Shown here piece by piece: positions 10,546-20,869 of a DNA stretch of 64,000 nt. Under the pieces are notes generated by a model, which saw only the letters and a list, made by a program, of their open reading frames with translations, ran no database searches and was not told the DNA's origin. The stretch is from Pollenia angustigena. Taxonomy: Eukaryota > Arthropoda > Insecta > Diptera > Polleniidae. How positions within the stretch are numbered: the first letter of the stretch is position 1; each line of letters begins with the position of its first letter. The stretch spans positions 228,779,803 to 228,843,802 of the forward strand of contig OV884059.1 in the NCBI GenBank assembly GCA_930367215.1, given 5' to 3'. The translations under genes and the position numbers were made by a program.

Positions 10546-10640
10546 GTCTGGGTTCACACTATGAAAGTTTTCTTTCAGAAAGTCTGAGTTTATGGGTGAG
10601 AGGGGAAAAAAGGAACAGCATGTTCTCTTGAAAATTCAAA
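10546..10640 (+). mobile_element. Lone left end of a TTCACAC-type MITE
   Basis: TAA precedes GTCTGGGTTCACACT, the same layout as the left ends of the MITEs at 28559 and 42643. A GGGTGAGAGGGGAAAA-type purine tract follows. No right end was found, so the copy is truncated. Confidence 0.4.
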
Positions 10641-10681
10641 TTTTTAAGTGATGCCAGATGGAAAATTTATTCGTTTAGTAC

Positions 10682-10684
<3 letters not shown>

Positions 10685-10759
<75 letters not shown>
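10685..10759. repeat. (TA)n microsatellite, about 37 units
   Basis: There is an uninterrupted TA dinucleotide run of about 74 bp. Confidence 0.95.
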
Positions 10760-10762
<3 letters not shown>

Positions 10763-10936
10763 TTTTATTTTTTAAATGAAAAGATCAACACTTATTGTGT
10801 ATTTTTATCTTTATTTGCACATTTTTCATTTAATTTTACTTTTGTTGTCATATGAATGTGCCACATCGAAATAAAAACGTAAAACGGTTAAAAGTGTGGC
10901 AATGCTTCAAATCTTATTTGCAAATAGTGTCGTCAA

Positions 10937-11085
10937 GTCCCAAATTCACACGTTGCAAGTCTTATTGATCAGCTTGCAACTTTATAACGAGAGTGACGAG
11001 AGGAAAAGAAACGTTTCTCTCTCACTCTCTCTCGCCTATAAGGTAGCAAGCTGATCAATAAGACTTGCAACGTGTGAATTGGCAC
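10937..11085. mobile_element. 149-bp TTCACAC-type MITE, copy A
   Basis: The ends are GTCCCAAATTCACACGTTGC and the complement of GCAACGTGTGAATTGGCAC. Both arms continue with AAGTCTTATTGATCAGCTTG. The centre is a pyrimidine/purine tract (GAGAGTGACGAGAGG, CTCTCACTCTCTCTCGCC). The flanks are CAA and TAA (one mismatch). A nearly identical copy sits at 44076-44221. Confidence 0.8.
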
Positions 11086-11525
11086 TAATCAGGAATTATT
11101 TTCGTGAGTTAGCTATTCTCTACCTGCAATATTTTTATTTGCGAATAAGTGGTGTGTATAAATGTAGTATATTAGAGTTCAGTAGGAGTATGAACAGAGG
11201 AAGCATGGCACGAAATTTTCCATATGATTTGACAGAAAAACCCGGTGATCGGCGTAAAATAAATTTTTTTTTAATTTATAAAAATAAAAGCAAATATTGT
11301 CATGCCTTTAAAAATAAAGAGGAAAAAGATAACAGATTATGAAAAAAGATGATAAAAGAGGACACAAATTTTATAGATGACAGCCAGTTAAAATAGATGA
11401 CTGTCGTCTTAGGTAATAGAAAAACAAAACATATAATTTTGTTAATTTTTCATATTATTTTTAGAACATTTGCAATATAAGTATATGATGTTAAAATAGT
11501 TATGTCCTTAACTGTATATATCCAT
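11086..11525. other. No recognisable feature
   Basis: A frame at 11079-11342 starts inside the preceding MITE and shows no known motif, so I do not call it a gene. The remainder is AT-rich. Confidence 0.4.
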
Positions 11526-11735
11526 TCCACCTGTGGTGGAGGGTTTAATTTATACAAAATTTCTTGCACAAAGCCCGCGAAGCTCTAAGTTTGTCTGCCT
11601 AAATTAACCAGGAATTCTTTAACGTCCCACAATATTTAGGAATCAATATATATATTACATATTATATATAAATCAAAAACTTAGTAAATCCTCTTTATAA
11701 CTAGTTGTGGAGGTTATAAAAATAGCCTTTGTATT
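11526..11735. repeat. Eroded HINE-like ends
   Basis: CCACCTGTGGTGGAGGGTTTAA near 11530 and AACTAGTTGTGGAGGTTATAAA near 11715 resemble the 5' terminal block of the HINE family. The intervening sequence is not recognisable. It is probably a very old, deleted copy. Confidence 0.35.
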
Positions 11736-11954
11736 GTCAGTCGTACACTATTTCCCCAATGAAAGTACGTTCCGCAATGCAAATGCATTTATGTTCACAA
11801 TATTACTCTTGATATACAATGATTTACAAAAATTCCAAAAAAAAAAAAAATAGTTGACAAATTTTAATTTCAAATAAAATCTTAAAACTAGAGAACAAAT
11901 TTTATTTGTTTATACAATTATACGAAAATACGAAAATATGTAAAAAAATCCATT

Positions 11955-12030
11955 TCACGTGCCTATCGCCCAAAATTTAAAATTTCATCAAAAAATCGCC
12001 AAAGGCAAATTTTCATCGCCAAATGGGTTG
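11955..12030. repeat. ATCGCCCAAAA-type motif cluster
   Basis: ATCGCCCAAAATTT, AAATCGCCAAAGG and ATCGCCAAATGGG repeat within 70 bp. The same motif builds the long inverted ends of the MULE-like element at 59397-61839. Probably a remnant arm of that family. Confidence 0.45.
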
Positions 12031-12034
12031 ACAG

Positions 12035-12118
12035 TAGGGCATCCAATCGGGAAATCCCGAATCTCGGGATTTCTGATTTTTAATCCCGGGATTTTCGGGA
12101 TCCCGATTTTTTTTATAT
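12035..12118. mobile_element. Lone hAT-type terminus with CCCGGGAT repeats
   Basis: TAGGGCATCCAATCGGGAAA is followed by alternating CGGGATTT/ATCCCGGG motifs up to GGGATCCCGATTT. This is the terminal style of the hAT element at 35735-37642 (TAGAG/TAGGG start, CCCGGGATCCCG inside). Only one end is present; another element begins at 12129. Confidence 0.45.
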
Positions 12119-12128
12119 TTTGTATTAT

Positions 12129-12655
12129 CCCTACAGATAATATTGGACTACTTGGTCCATTGTGGCTTAAATGGACTACTTACAACATGGTCCAATGTAC
12201 TGTAGTGCTGCCAACAACTGCATGATGTATACTTTTCTATAGTTTACAGTATTACACATTGGAAGCCCTGATGGTGTCCATTATTAATTGTTTATTTAAA
12301 AGTGAAAATTTGTGGAAAAAAGGTAAACAAATTTAAAGTACCAAGTAAATATATTTAATAATAGCAATAATAGACTACAATACACACCAAAAAAGGCGAT
12401 AAGTAAAAAATGAAAAATGCTTAAACTACCCCTTAAGTGTACTCCATACTGTAGTAACATGGAGTACTTTTAAAACTAACCCACTTTAGTACTCCATGGA
12501 GAAGTTTGTGGACTACTTCGGTGGGTTATATGGTCCCCTCCTAGGACATCGTAATGTTAAATGGACCACCTTTTACCCATATATTTGGAGTACTCCTACT
12601 CCTTTATGGACTACTCTTTACATGCATGTATGGACTAGTCTCGTTATATGCAGGG
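12129..12655. mobile_element. CCCTGCA inverted-repeat element rich in GTAGTCC motifs, copy A
   Basis: The left end is CCCTACAGATAATATTGGAC. The right end is the complement of CCCTGCATATAACGAGAC. Inside are many short palindromic motifs: ACTCCATGGAG, GGACTAGTC, TGGACTACT. Copy B at 41776-42149 begins CCCTGCAAATAATAGGACC and shares the TGTAAAGAGTAGTCC block, which places the two in opposite orientation. Frames inside it (for example 12496-12732) reflect the repeats and are not genes. Confidence 0.6.
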
Positions 12656-12777
12656 ATTTTTACATTTTTTTAGTAATTTGTATAAATATGTATTTGTTTG
12701 TTGGCGTATTTGTGGACACAAAAAGTTTTTGACACGCACTGTTGTTCAAAAATAAACAAAACATACTTAAGCAAAAA

Positions 12778-13443
12778 CAAGTAAGAAAGTATAGTCGGTC
12801 AAGCCCGACCATATGATACCCTACACCACAGTATTTAAAAACACATCATGCTTATGTGTCCATATAAATATAGATTTATCTATGTTTATAAACTTCATGA
12901 AAATCGGTTTGAAAGTTTGTGAGAGGCAGAAATTGCCCCCTACCTCCCCTTGTGGTCCTATTTTTGAAAAACTGTATAGCTAATGTGTCCATATAGATAT
13001 GGATCTATCTATGTTTTAAATTTCATTAAAATCGGTTTGAGAGGCAGACATTGTCCCTATCTCCCCTCGTGGGCCTATTTTTTAAAAAATGCATCCCTTT
13101 TGTGTCCATAAAGATATTTTTCTATGTATGTTTTAAATTTCATTGAAATCGGTTTAATAGTTTCTGAGCGGAAGAAATTTCCCCCTATCTTCCCTCGTGG
13201 TCCTACGATTCAGCCCATTTTCAATAGGCTTGGTCATTGTGCCAATAAGAACCTATGACCCAAATTTCATCAAATTATCTCCAAAATTGCGACCTGTACT
13301 TTGCGCACAAGGTTACATGGACAGCCAGCCAGCCGGACGGACATCGTTAGTTCGACTCAGAAAGTGATTCTAAGACGATCGGTATACTTTAAGGTGGGTC
13401 TAGGACCAATAATACCCTCTCCACTATTGTGGTGTGGGTATAA
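12778..13443. mobile_element. Helentron-like element, second family (AAGCCCGACC hairpin)
   Basis: The left end GTAAGAAAGTATAGTCGG, hairpin-like GGTCAAGCCCGACC and ATACCCTACACC are matched by TTGTGGTGTGGGTATAATAA at the right. Three internal units of about 118-126 bp each begin GTGTCCATA (12857, 12983, 13101) and contain AAATCGGTTT. The GCCAGCCAGCCGGACGGAC stretch near 13322 parallels the GACGGACAGACGG block of the first HINE family. Worn relatives lie at 51113-51245 and 57300-57535. Confidence 0.6.
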
Positions 13444-13451
13444 TAATAAAA

Positions 13452-14684
13452 TTAGGGTGGGTCGAAAATATTTTCTCTTATCGACTTCTAATTGCGTAAA
13501 TATGTTGTATTTTTGTCTGCACTAGACCCCTGTAAAATTTTTTAAATTTATTTTTAGTGTAACAGCCCGCGCTTTGACCTTAAATTTTGTTTAATTTTGA
13601 ATATACAGTACTTTTCGCTTATAGTCACATCCTTTAGTTGCAACCATAACGTGGACTATATCACTAATGTGACTATAAGGCTAATTCACATATATGCCAC
13701 TATGACGCATATAACCGAATTCGAATATAATCAAGTTATATGAATAGAGGAAATAAAAAATTCATATAAATTATACCGACATCAGGCTTATGGTTTTACA
13801 ACAGAGTTGAATACTGTATAAAAAATAGTCAAAATAATAACAAGATATTTTATAACTGATACCAACGGTAAAAACTAATTTTTTACGAGTAGAGATTTGA
13901 TGACAAAACTTAAATGATTTCATTAATTCTTTCTTTGGATAGATTTTTGATTCGAAAACTAAAAAGAACTAAGTAAATTTTGCTAATGTGACTATAACGC
14001 CATTAATTTGCTTTACTTTTCCCTTTGACTACTGTTGATAAATGGCATATATGGCAAATGTGCTTATATCGCTAAATGGCCTATAACGTTAATACTTTAT
14101 ATTAAATTAACTTACAGTGGCAAAATAAACAGATAAAATGGACTATATCGCTAATGTGACTATAAGCGTAGTGACTATAAACGAAAAGTACTGTAACAAC
14201 AAAAGCATTGTATTGCAGAAAAGCATATTACTGTATTTTATTGACTTGTTAGTTTGTGGAAATAGTATCAAAAGCATCCATGACTCTATGCAATAAAAAA
14301 TTAAGAGAAGGTTTAACATAGACTAAACTTGAATCAAGACGATAGATGCCTAGATTTCACAGTAAAAAAGATTTTGTGACCAAAAATTATTTTATTGTTT
14401 TCTGTTGTGTAAGAACCAAAGTTTTATTTTTTTTAAAGTTAAATTCAAAATATTTTCAGTTTTAATTAATAATAATTGATAGTAAAAAAAAATATTTAAA
14501 TTTAAAAAATTTACTTTTCTTACATATACTTAATTTTTAGGAGCTCTTGCGCGGGCTGAAGATGTGACTTTTTTAACTTTTTTTTGCAGTTTTTATTTGT
14601 TTTGACCTAGGACAAAAAAATATTGCTATTAGAACATGATTCGAGAACTTTTATTTTTTCTCATACATCCTTGACCCACCCTAA
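13452..14684. mobile_element. TTAGGGTGGGTC inverted-repeat element
   Basis: TTAGGGTGGGTC at 13452-13463 is matched in inverted orientation by GACCCACCCTAA ending at 14684. The interior is split by the pogo-like element at 13606-14193. No protein remnant was recognised and the class is unknown. Confidence 0.55.
13606..14193. mobile_element. Pogo-like non-autonomous element, TA duplication
   Basis: The left end is CAGTACTTTTCGCTTATAGT. The right end is its inverted relative ending ACGAAAAGTACTG, with TA on both sides (13604-13605, 14194-14195). TTATAGTCACA and ATATCGCTAATGTGACTATA motifs recur near both ends. The CAGTA start and TA target fit pogo/Tigger-type Tc1-mariner elements. No transposase frame is present. 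It lies inside the element at 13452-14684. Confidence 0.7.
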
Positions 14685-15118
14685 TACACGTATATATTAG
14701 ACCAACGATCATCACGCTATGCCCCCGGGGGCCGAGCACTTTTCGTGAATTTCACACACACACAACACGAAGGTTAACGAAACAATTGTAAAAAGCCATA
14801 ATTTTAAAAAACAAGAACAAAACATATAGTTAATGTCTCAATCGAGTAAATTTATTTTCCTCTCTTTGCACTCACCACTACATACACATTTTTAACAGTC
14901 GCTCTTTGTGATGACCGCTGTATTAGACGCCTGCACAATGGATTTGTACTTAAAAAGTACATATGATCTAGCAAAGCATGAACGAACTATAATAAAAAAC
15001 ATGGTACATGTTTTTGAGAACAACAAAATTAGCGAGTAACTATTGGTTGTTACTCGACTTTGTTTGTGCTTGCTAACCACTTGTTCGTTTTTCTCTCTCA
15101 CTTGACCATTCATAAAAC

Positions 15119-15343
15119 CAAGGTATATTTACACAAGGTAGACTCATTTGGGAGTGTAGACATTCTGCTCTATAAAAGGAACCGAGTTGTCAAAATTGTC
15201 TTCATATAAAACAAAAACAATTTAACGCACACATGTACAAATTTTGGCTCATATACACGAAATTTGACGTTTGGGTTCCAACTAGGGGTAATCAGCTGAC
15301 AAACATATGGGCCAACGAGTTAACCTTGTGTAAATATACCTTG
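15119..15343. mobile_element. hAT-type MITE with perfect 8-bp duplication
   Basis: The left end is CAAGGTATATTTACACAAGG. The right end is its inverted copy CCTTGTGTAAATATACCTTG. CATAAAAC is present on both sides (15111-15118, 15344-15351). An 8-bp duplication with CA...TG ends fits hAT. The element is 225 bp and non-autonomous, and it contains a TATA-box-like TATAAAAGG at 15171. Confidence 0.85.
15171..15204 (+). promoter_or_regulatory. Core-promoter-like site inside the MITE
   Basis: TATAAAAGG at 15171-15179 is followed 33 bp downstream by TTCATAT, close to the insect initiator TCAKTY at 15202-15207. Downstream is a 58-codon frame from the ATG at 15233 to the stop at 15407-15409, and, separately, ATGGAAATAAACGAG followed by a donor-like GTATGT at 15478-15498. 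Whether it is transcribed is unknown; AT-rich DNA produces such matches by chance. Confidence 0.25.
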
Positions 15344-16004
15344 CATAAAACGAACGGTCGAGTATCATGCGACAGCCAAACTTCACTAGGTACCATCAGT
15401 ACCACGTGAAGTTTTGCAAACATTAAAAACAAAAAATATTGTCTTTTTAAACTGTTAAGTTTAATAAAAAAAAAAAATGGAAATAAACGAGGTATGTTAA
15501 TACCTACATAACTTTATTTATTAAGATCATTTAGGCTTTTATTTATTTACAAATATTTAAAAGTGAAATTTATTTGCAACAATATTTACTTGTATATGAA
15601 AAAATATTTAGGCTAAATTACACAAAAAATTTCTAATTATCTAGTCTAAAGAAATAAATTTTTGTCTAATTTTTTGGTAATTGCACAAATTTCAGCTTTA
15701 CTACAAGTACCACATGAAGTGACCATAATTTTATAGGTACTTCTTTTTCGTTGTACCCATTTTAATGTGTTCCTTTTTTTCAGAACATATTTCAACTTCG
15801 GCTGCTGTATGTTAGTATTTATAAAAACAACAATCACTTCTCTTCACTTTTTGCGCGTTAAGCAAGAGAACAAATAAATACTATATTCGACAGCGAGTTT
15901 CACATGTGAAGAAAAAAGTTACTCGTTGCAGACCTCTAGTATATATGTATGTATATAAATATATTTTTCTTTTTATAAATTTTTATTTTGGTTGGTTCAT
16001 TTAA

Positions 16005-16135
16005 TTGTAATACCGATTTATACCGTAATAAAAATTACCGGTATAACGATACAGATGTAATTAAAATGCCGATACCGATACCGAAATAAAAAAAAGTTTA
16101 ATACCGATACCTAAATTAGTATCGGTATCCAACCT
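16005..16135. repeat. CCGATACC-rich subterminal-type repeats
   Basis: ATACCG, ACCGGTATA and GCCGATACCGATACC motifs recur, and the block ends with GGTATCGGTATCCAACCTTG. Read from 16135 inwards it begins CAAGGTTGG, a hAT-like start. It sits just beyond the stop of the hAT transposase fragment at 16185. Which end belongs to which element is unclear. Confidence 0.4.
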
Positions 16136-16184
16136 TGAAAAAAGTAATAATATGTACATATGGTTACTTGAAACTCAAAAAGCC

Positions 16185-16560
16185 TTAACTAACAAAAATT
16201 TTTTCAACTAAATATTCTTCCACATCATCAAAATGATTACAATATACAATCATGTGGGCTTTTTTGTTTTCAAATTTTAATTTTCTACGTCGATCTGTTA
16301 AAAGCGTTTTGTATAAACAGAAACTTCTTTCTACATCGACGGAGGTTGACGGTGCATATTTAAATTTGAGAATTTCATTAGAGGACAAACTTTTTACATA
16401 TTCATATTTTGGAATAGTACCAGACTCTAAAATATATTTTATTTCCAAAAACTGCTGATATCCGGGATTTCTTTTTAATATTTTCTCAAATTTCTTTTTT
16501 TTTTTGCTGGTCCTCGATCTTGTATAGTCCGTCAAAAACTGTCGATAAAGCATTAGTGCT
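16185..16560 (-). pseudogene. hAT transposase C-terminal dimerisation-domain fragment
   Basis: The minus-strand 122-residue frame contains FKYAPSTSVDVERSFCLYK, then LLTDRRRKLKFEN and MIVYCN. This is the hATC dimerisation signature (Y/F-A-P-x-T-S-x-D-V-E-R-x-F-S-x-Y-x-x-x-L-x-D-R-R-x-x-L-x-x-E-N). The conserved region occupies roughly residues 68-105. It is much shorter than a full hAT transposase (about 600 residues), and the DDE core upstream is absent. The upstream sequence begins with a run of basic residues (KKKKKF) and shows no start that can be trusted. It is a truncated remnant, adjacent to the CCGATACC repeats at 16005-16135. Confidence 0.75.
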
Positions 16561-16777
16561 CTCTGAAATTAATAATCCCGCAGGTTGCAATTTTTAAATA
16601 TAAATGCAAGTTGAGAACTTATTTGGATTGCACAATTGAGTCGGCATCTTAACTGTCAAGTTCCACATTAGGATTCATTTTTAGAAAGAGTTGTTTTCTC
16701 CGCGGTGCCTGTAAAAATTTTGTTTTTGTAACATTTAATTTTAACATACATATGTACATATGTATGTATATGGGCAC

Positions 16778-16993
16778 TTCCACAGAAAAGCTCTCTTTTT
16801 GTCACGTCACCTAGCAACTATTCTTGTATTTTAGAACCACGTTGTTAAAATTTTTCCTCTTTTTCACTAAATGAAAACCTAGTTGCGCTCTGCACCCAAA
16901 TGCAAAAAAATAAATAATATTTTCATTATTCTTTGAGGAACAATTAAAAATGGTAGGTGACGTTACGTGACAAAAGTAGACATTTCTGTGGAA
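16778..16993. mobile_element. MITE with TTCCACAGAAA ends
   Basis: TTCCACAGAAAAGCTCTCTT at the left is matched by the complement of GTAGACATTTCTGTGGAA at the right. The pairing continues through TTTTGTCACGT and TGACGT/ACGTCA-type sequence and TAGGTGACG. The element is about 216 bp and non-coding. No target duplication was identified. Confidence 0.7.
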
Positions 16994-17117
16994 ATACAAC
17001 GAAAGAACAAGTTCTTTTTAATACACTCTTACTCCATTTTTTATAATTTTCTTAAAGAATTCTGCTTAATAGAGAAATATTAGTCATACAATTCTTTTGC
17101 TACAAAAATCATATTAA

Positions 17118-18376
17118 AACAAGTTAGAGTGCTATATTCGGCTGTGCCGAATCTTTGATACCCTCCACCGACAGTTCGAATGTTTAAGGAGTAATATCTG
17201 AATGATATTATTATTATCTTAAACTGTGACGATTTGTTATTAATTATGGATTTAGGCGACTAAACTGTTTTCCGGTAGTAGGGTTTATACGGGGCCTAGG
17301 GTAAAGTATGGACCGATCTTCACGAAATTTCACAGTCTTTTTCCCAGTTCTATAAAACTTTGATGTACCAAATTTTGTTATGATAGCATTATTTTTTACG
17401 GATTTAGGCGTACCAAACTGTTTTCCGGGAGTAAGGTTTATATGGGGCCCAGGGTAAGTTATGGACCGATCTTCACGAAATAACACAATTTTATTTCTTG
17501 TCCAATAAAACTTTGATGTACCAAATTTTGTTATGATAGCATTATTTTTTACGTTTTTAGGCGTACTAAGTAGTTTTCCGGGAGTAAAGTTTATATGGGG
17601 CCTATGGTAAATTATGAACCGATCTTCACGAAATTTCAAAGATTTATTTTTAGTTCTATAAAACTTTGATGCACCAAATTTTGTTATGATAGCATTATTT
17701 TTTACGTTTTTAGGCGTACTAAGTTGTTTTCCGGAAGTAGGTTTTATATGGGGCCTATGGTAAATTATAGACCGATCTTCACGAAACTTAACAGTTTACT
17801 TTCTAGTCTTATGTAACTGTGACTTGCCAAAATTTGTAATGATAGCATTGTTAGTTAGGGTTTTAGGCTTAATATACTGATTTCCGGGAGTAGGGCTTAT
17901 ATGGGGCCTAGGGTAAATTATTGACGGATCTTCACGAAATTTCACAGCGTGATTTCCAGTTGAATAAAACGAATTGTTGCGAAATCTTATATCATTCTGT
18001 GCATTTTTCCACCATTTATGTAAGTTTTTGTAACAAAATTATCAATTTTTTTTAGGTGGTGGTTCCACATTTTGATTCATATCTCAGATCCTATTGAACC
18101 GATTTTGCTGAATTTCAATCCCAAACTGCTTAGGATAACTACAAGCAATTTGACACCAAGTTTGTTGATTTCTTTTGAGTTTTTCGAAAGTGAGCGTGTT
18201 TTCAACAGACGGACAGACGGACAGACAGACGGACATGGCTAAATCGACTTAAAATTACTCAAGGACCCAGAATATATATACTTTATAGGGTCTGAGATGA
18301 ATAGTAAAAAAGTTTTACACGGAATGACAAACTGAATATACCCTCTTCACAACTAATTGTGGTGGAGGGTATAAAA
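17118..18376 (-). mobile_element. HINE copy 4, five central units
   Basis: The 3' hairpin ATTCGGCTGTGCCGAAT (about 17136-17152) and GATACCCTCCACC lie at the left. The 5' block AACTAATTGTGGTGGAGGGTA is at the right end. Central units recur near 17250, 17400, 17550, 17700 and 17860. The minus-strand frame 17244-17639 spans about two and a half units and encodes the same KFREDR..I.YP.P.IN.TPGK repeat as copy 3. The GACGGACAGACGGACAGACA block is near 18211-18230. This is one of the best preserved copies. Confidence 0.8.
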
Positions 18377-18539
18377 AACGACTTTTAAATTCTTGCGTTT
18401 TCGATTTCCAGAACAGCTCTGATTAATAGCTATTCATATTTACCTTTTAGAAAATATTTTTAACACTGGAAATCAATTTATTGACATTTGAAAAGTTTGT
18501 TCGAATGAATTCAGCTAATCGATGGATACCATATGCAAA

Positions 18540-18760
18540 ACATGTTAAATGAAGCATTTTCGGATACATAATCCTGCAAAGACGAAATTCATAAGATTTA
18601 AACCACACTTTGGCTTATGTAATGATTTAAGTATTTTTGTTGACGGAAATAAAGTTCGGGAGATTTTTTCTGTTGAATATTTGGGTATGTATATGTTTTC
18701 AGGGAAATCGTATGTGGGATCGGCGTATTAGGAATGTTAAGTTAAAACTTTCTCTTTCCT
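18540..18760 (+). pseudogene. Jockey-like LINE RT fragment
   Basis: The plus-strand frame contains NPAKTKFIRFKPHFG, DLSIFVDGNKV and VEYLGMYMF, then (in the next frame) WDRRIRNVKLKLSLS. This matches the segment just after the RT active site in Jockey-type elements: N-x-x-K-T-K...V-x-Y-L-G, then W..HI..V. Only about 70 codons survive, with a frame change near 18690. The catalytic YADD segment is not present. Confidence 0.55.
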
Positions 18761-18845
18761 TCTCAATAAGGAAAAGTTGTACACAAATTTTTGTTTTTTG
18801 TTCATCAGTTTTTGGTTTCGACTGCAGTTTTTTAAACCCAGAAAG
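18750..18845. repeat. Half copy of the AAAAAACTGCAGTCGAAAC repeat
   Basis: GTTTCGACTGCAGTTTTTTAAACCC and the preceding GAAAAGTTGTACACAAATTTT match, in inverted orientation, the left half of the MITE at 45013-45219. Confidence 0.5.
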
Positions 18846-18993
18846 AAACAACTTTTGTATTTAGTTGATTTGCGTGCAGATTCAAAAGATACGAAAAATG
18901 TCAGGATTATACATGATACCTGAAGTCATCAAAAGATTCGAAAAATGTATCTTCCGTACCCTAATGGCATCACTGTTTCTATAATGTTTGGGG

Positions 18994-19510
18994 CAGTGTT
19001 CGAAAATAAACACTAAATATCGTTTCTTAATGTTCGGTTCGGTAGATTTGTGGAAAACACAAACGCTAATAGTGTTTGTGTAGAAAATCATTAAAAAAAA
19101 TTACGTTTCCCTGTTAGTCATCTTTCGAACACAAAAATATTACTGTTTTTATCAAACTCAACAAAAGATGTGAACATTTCATTCCGTTCGGTTTTTTTTT
19201 TTAATCCACAAACTTCAATGTGCTCGGTTCGGCTCGATAATGTTCGTCCCTTTTGGCTTGTAAAAAAAAACCAAACATTTTTTACAAAAACAAAATACAC
19301 ACACGAAAAAAACATTATAGAACATTAAAATATAATGTTTGTCTACAGTATCACTACAATTGTTCTGTTTTTTTAACGGTTCTTTCTTGAAAATAGTTAC
19401 GAACGGTATTAAGGGTTGTGTATGTCTACACAATCACTAAAAAAAATAGATATCGTTCCTGGGTGTGTGAGCCGAACGTTAAATAATGTACTGTTTATTT
19501 TCGAACACTG
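18994..19510. mobile_element. hAT-type MITE (CAGTGTTCGAAAATA), copy A
   Basis: It begins CAGTGTTCGAAAATAAACAC and ends GTTTATTTTCGAACACTG. The flanks GTTTGGGG (18986-18993) and GTTTGGGT (19511-19518) form an 8-bp duplication with one change. At 517 bp it is the same family as 50257-50779, in inverted orientation; fragments lie at 41578-41775 and 43395-43647. GTTCGGTTCGG-type motifs occur inside. It encodes no transposase, so mobilisation would need a hAT enzyme in trans. Confidence 0.85.
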
Positions 19511-20868
19511 GTTTGGGTCGCGAAACAGGAATGGGAGAGAAAAACACGAATATTGCTGTCCGTGTAAACATGGTATATTTAAACCCAATTTATGATTTTA
19601 GAATACTTTTTCAAAAATTCTAATGACCTTTTACTTAATGTAGTAAATACGTATTTAAGTTTTGCTTAATTTAACAAATATTTGTCAAGCAAATAAAACA
19701 AATCTTTATAAATAAAAAAACTTTATTAACTGAACAGTAAATTTATTAAATAAAAAAAACAAGTTTGCAACAATTTTAATGAGTTTTATTGTTAAACAAG
19801 ACATTTCGTTACCCCTTTTAAGGGAGGGGATTGTTCAAAAGGAATGTTGACACTGAATACCAAATTCAGGTGAATGTCACATTTCCGTTTTACAAAAGAC
19901 ATTTCCGTTAACACTAGTTTCAGTTTTTCCACTCTTTACTTATTTAACTTTGTTAAAGAAAAAATTCAAATGACAATGAAAATAAAAATCCTGTTTGACT
20001 AAAAATGTCAATTTAACTTTAGAAATATGGCAGTCGATAAATCGAAAGAAGAGTAAAAATAAATATTGACTTAAATAGCAAATACAAATGAAAGAGTCAG
20101 TATTTAAACAGACAATTCCCAAAAGCCAAAACTCCTCCTCATTAACTGAATAACAAAAAAAAAACTGATGTAAAATACAATCGCTTGGTATCATGTACAT
20201 AGTTATTTATTGAAAACTGGATTTAAGCAAGCAAACAGCAACATGATGATTTAGTTGGAAATAAAAATGTGAATGAATGTTGTCATGATAAGCAAAAAAA
20301 AGATATTTGTAGCAAAAAAACCCTGGGCTGGCTACAGTAATTTTGACTTAAATATTTCCTATTTTAATGTTTATCTTGTTGCTCGTGGTCTCTTTGTTAC
20401 TTTTGATTGCTGCTATTTCTGCTGCTGCCTGTTAGTTGACAATTCAATAATAGAAAACAACGGGGAAAATCTTTCAATGTGCCGTAGTTTTACAAAGCCA
20501 CTTAGTCACACACACACACACAAAGCAGCACGCATTCATATTGTTGGCCAAAATCATCATCCTTTCAAAGTGTACAGAATATCGAACATTCGTTCTTTTT
20601 TTTACATAAACTGCCAAACAATTGTGATTGAAATTGTTAAAGCGCCAGGAGTGATGAATTAAAACAAAAACAAACCTCATGCAAACAATCAAATCAAATC
20701 GTGCTTTCAACAATTATGAACTGTTGGGACTACTGGTTCATATAAATCACAATGGGATAAAATAAAAAAAAAAAAAAAATAAAAATGTTGCGAATTAAAC
20801 GATTTATGATGTATGTAGATATCCAAAGATAAAATTATAAATTTAATAAAGACGCAGTATAGTAATGC
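19511..20868. other. AT-rich stretch, no gene recognised
   Basis: Frames at 19940-20200 and 20273-20662 translate to low-complexity or motif-free sequence and overlap frames on the other strand. A short (CA)n run lies near 20507. Nothing here supports a gene call. Confidence 0.45.
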
Positions 20869-20869
20869 T

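Noticed and set aside
10685..10759. Replication origin or centromere from the (TA)n tract
   Set aside because: A plain dinucleotide microsatellite; nothing else around it supports such a role.
11079..11342. 87-codon frame as a gene
   Set aside because: Its first codons derive from the right end of the 149-bp MITE and no domain is visible.
13452..13460. Telomere-type TTAGGG sequence
   Set aside because: It is a single TTAGGG that is part of the inverted end TTAGGGTGGGTC; no tandem telomeric repeat is present.
20273..20662. 129-codon frame as a gene
   Set aside because: No motif, an opposite-strand frame over the same bases, and a (CA)n repeat inside the frame.
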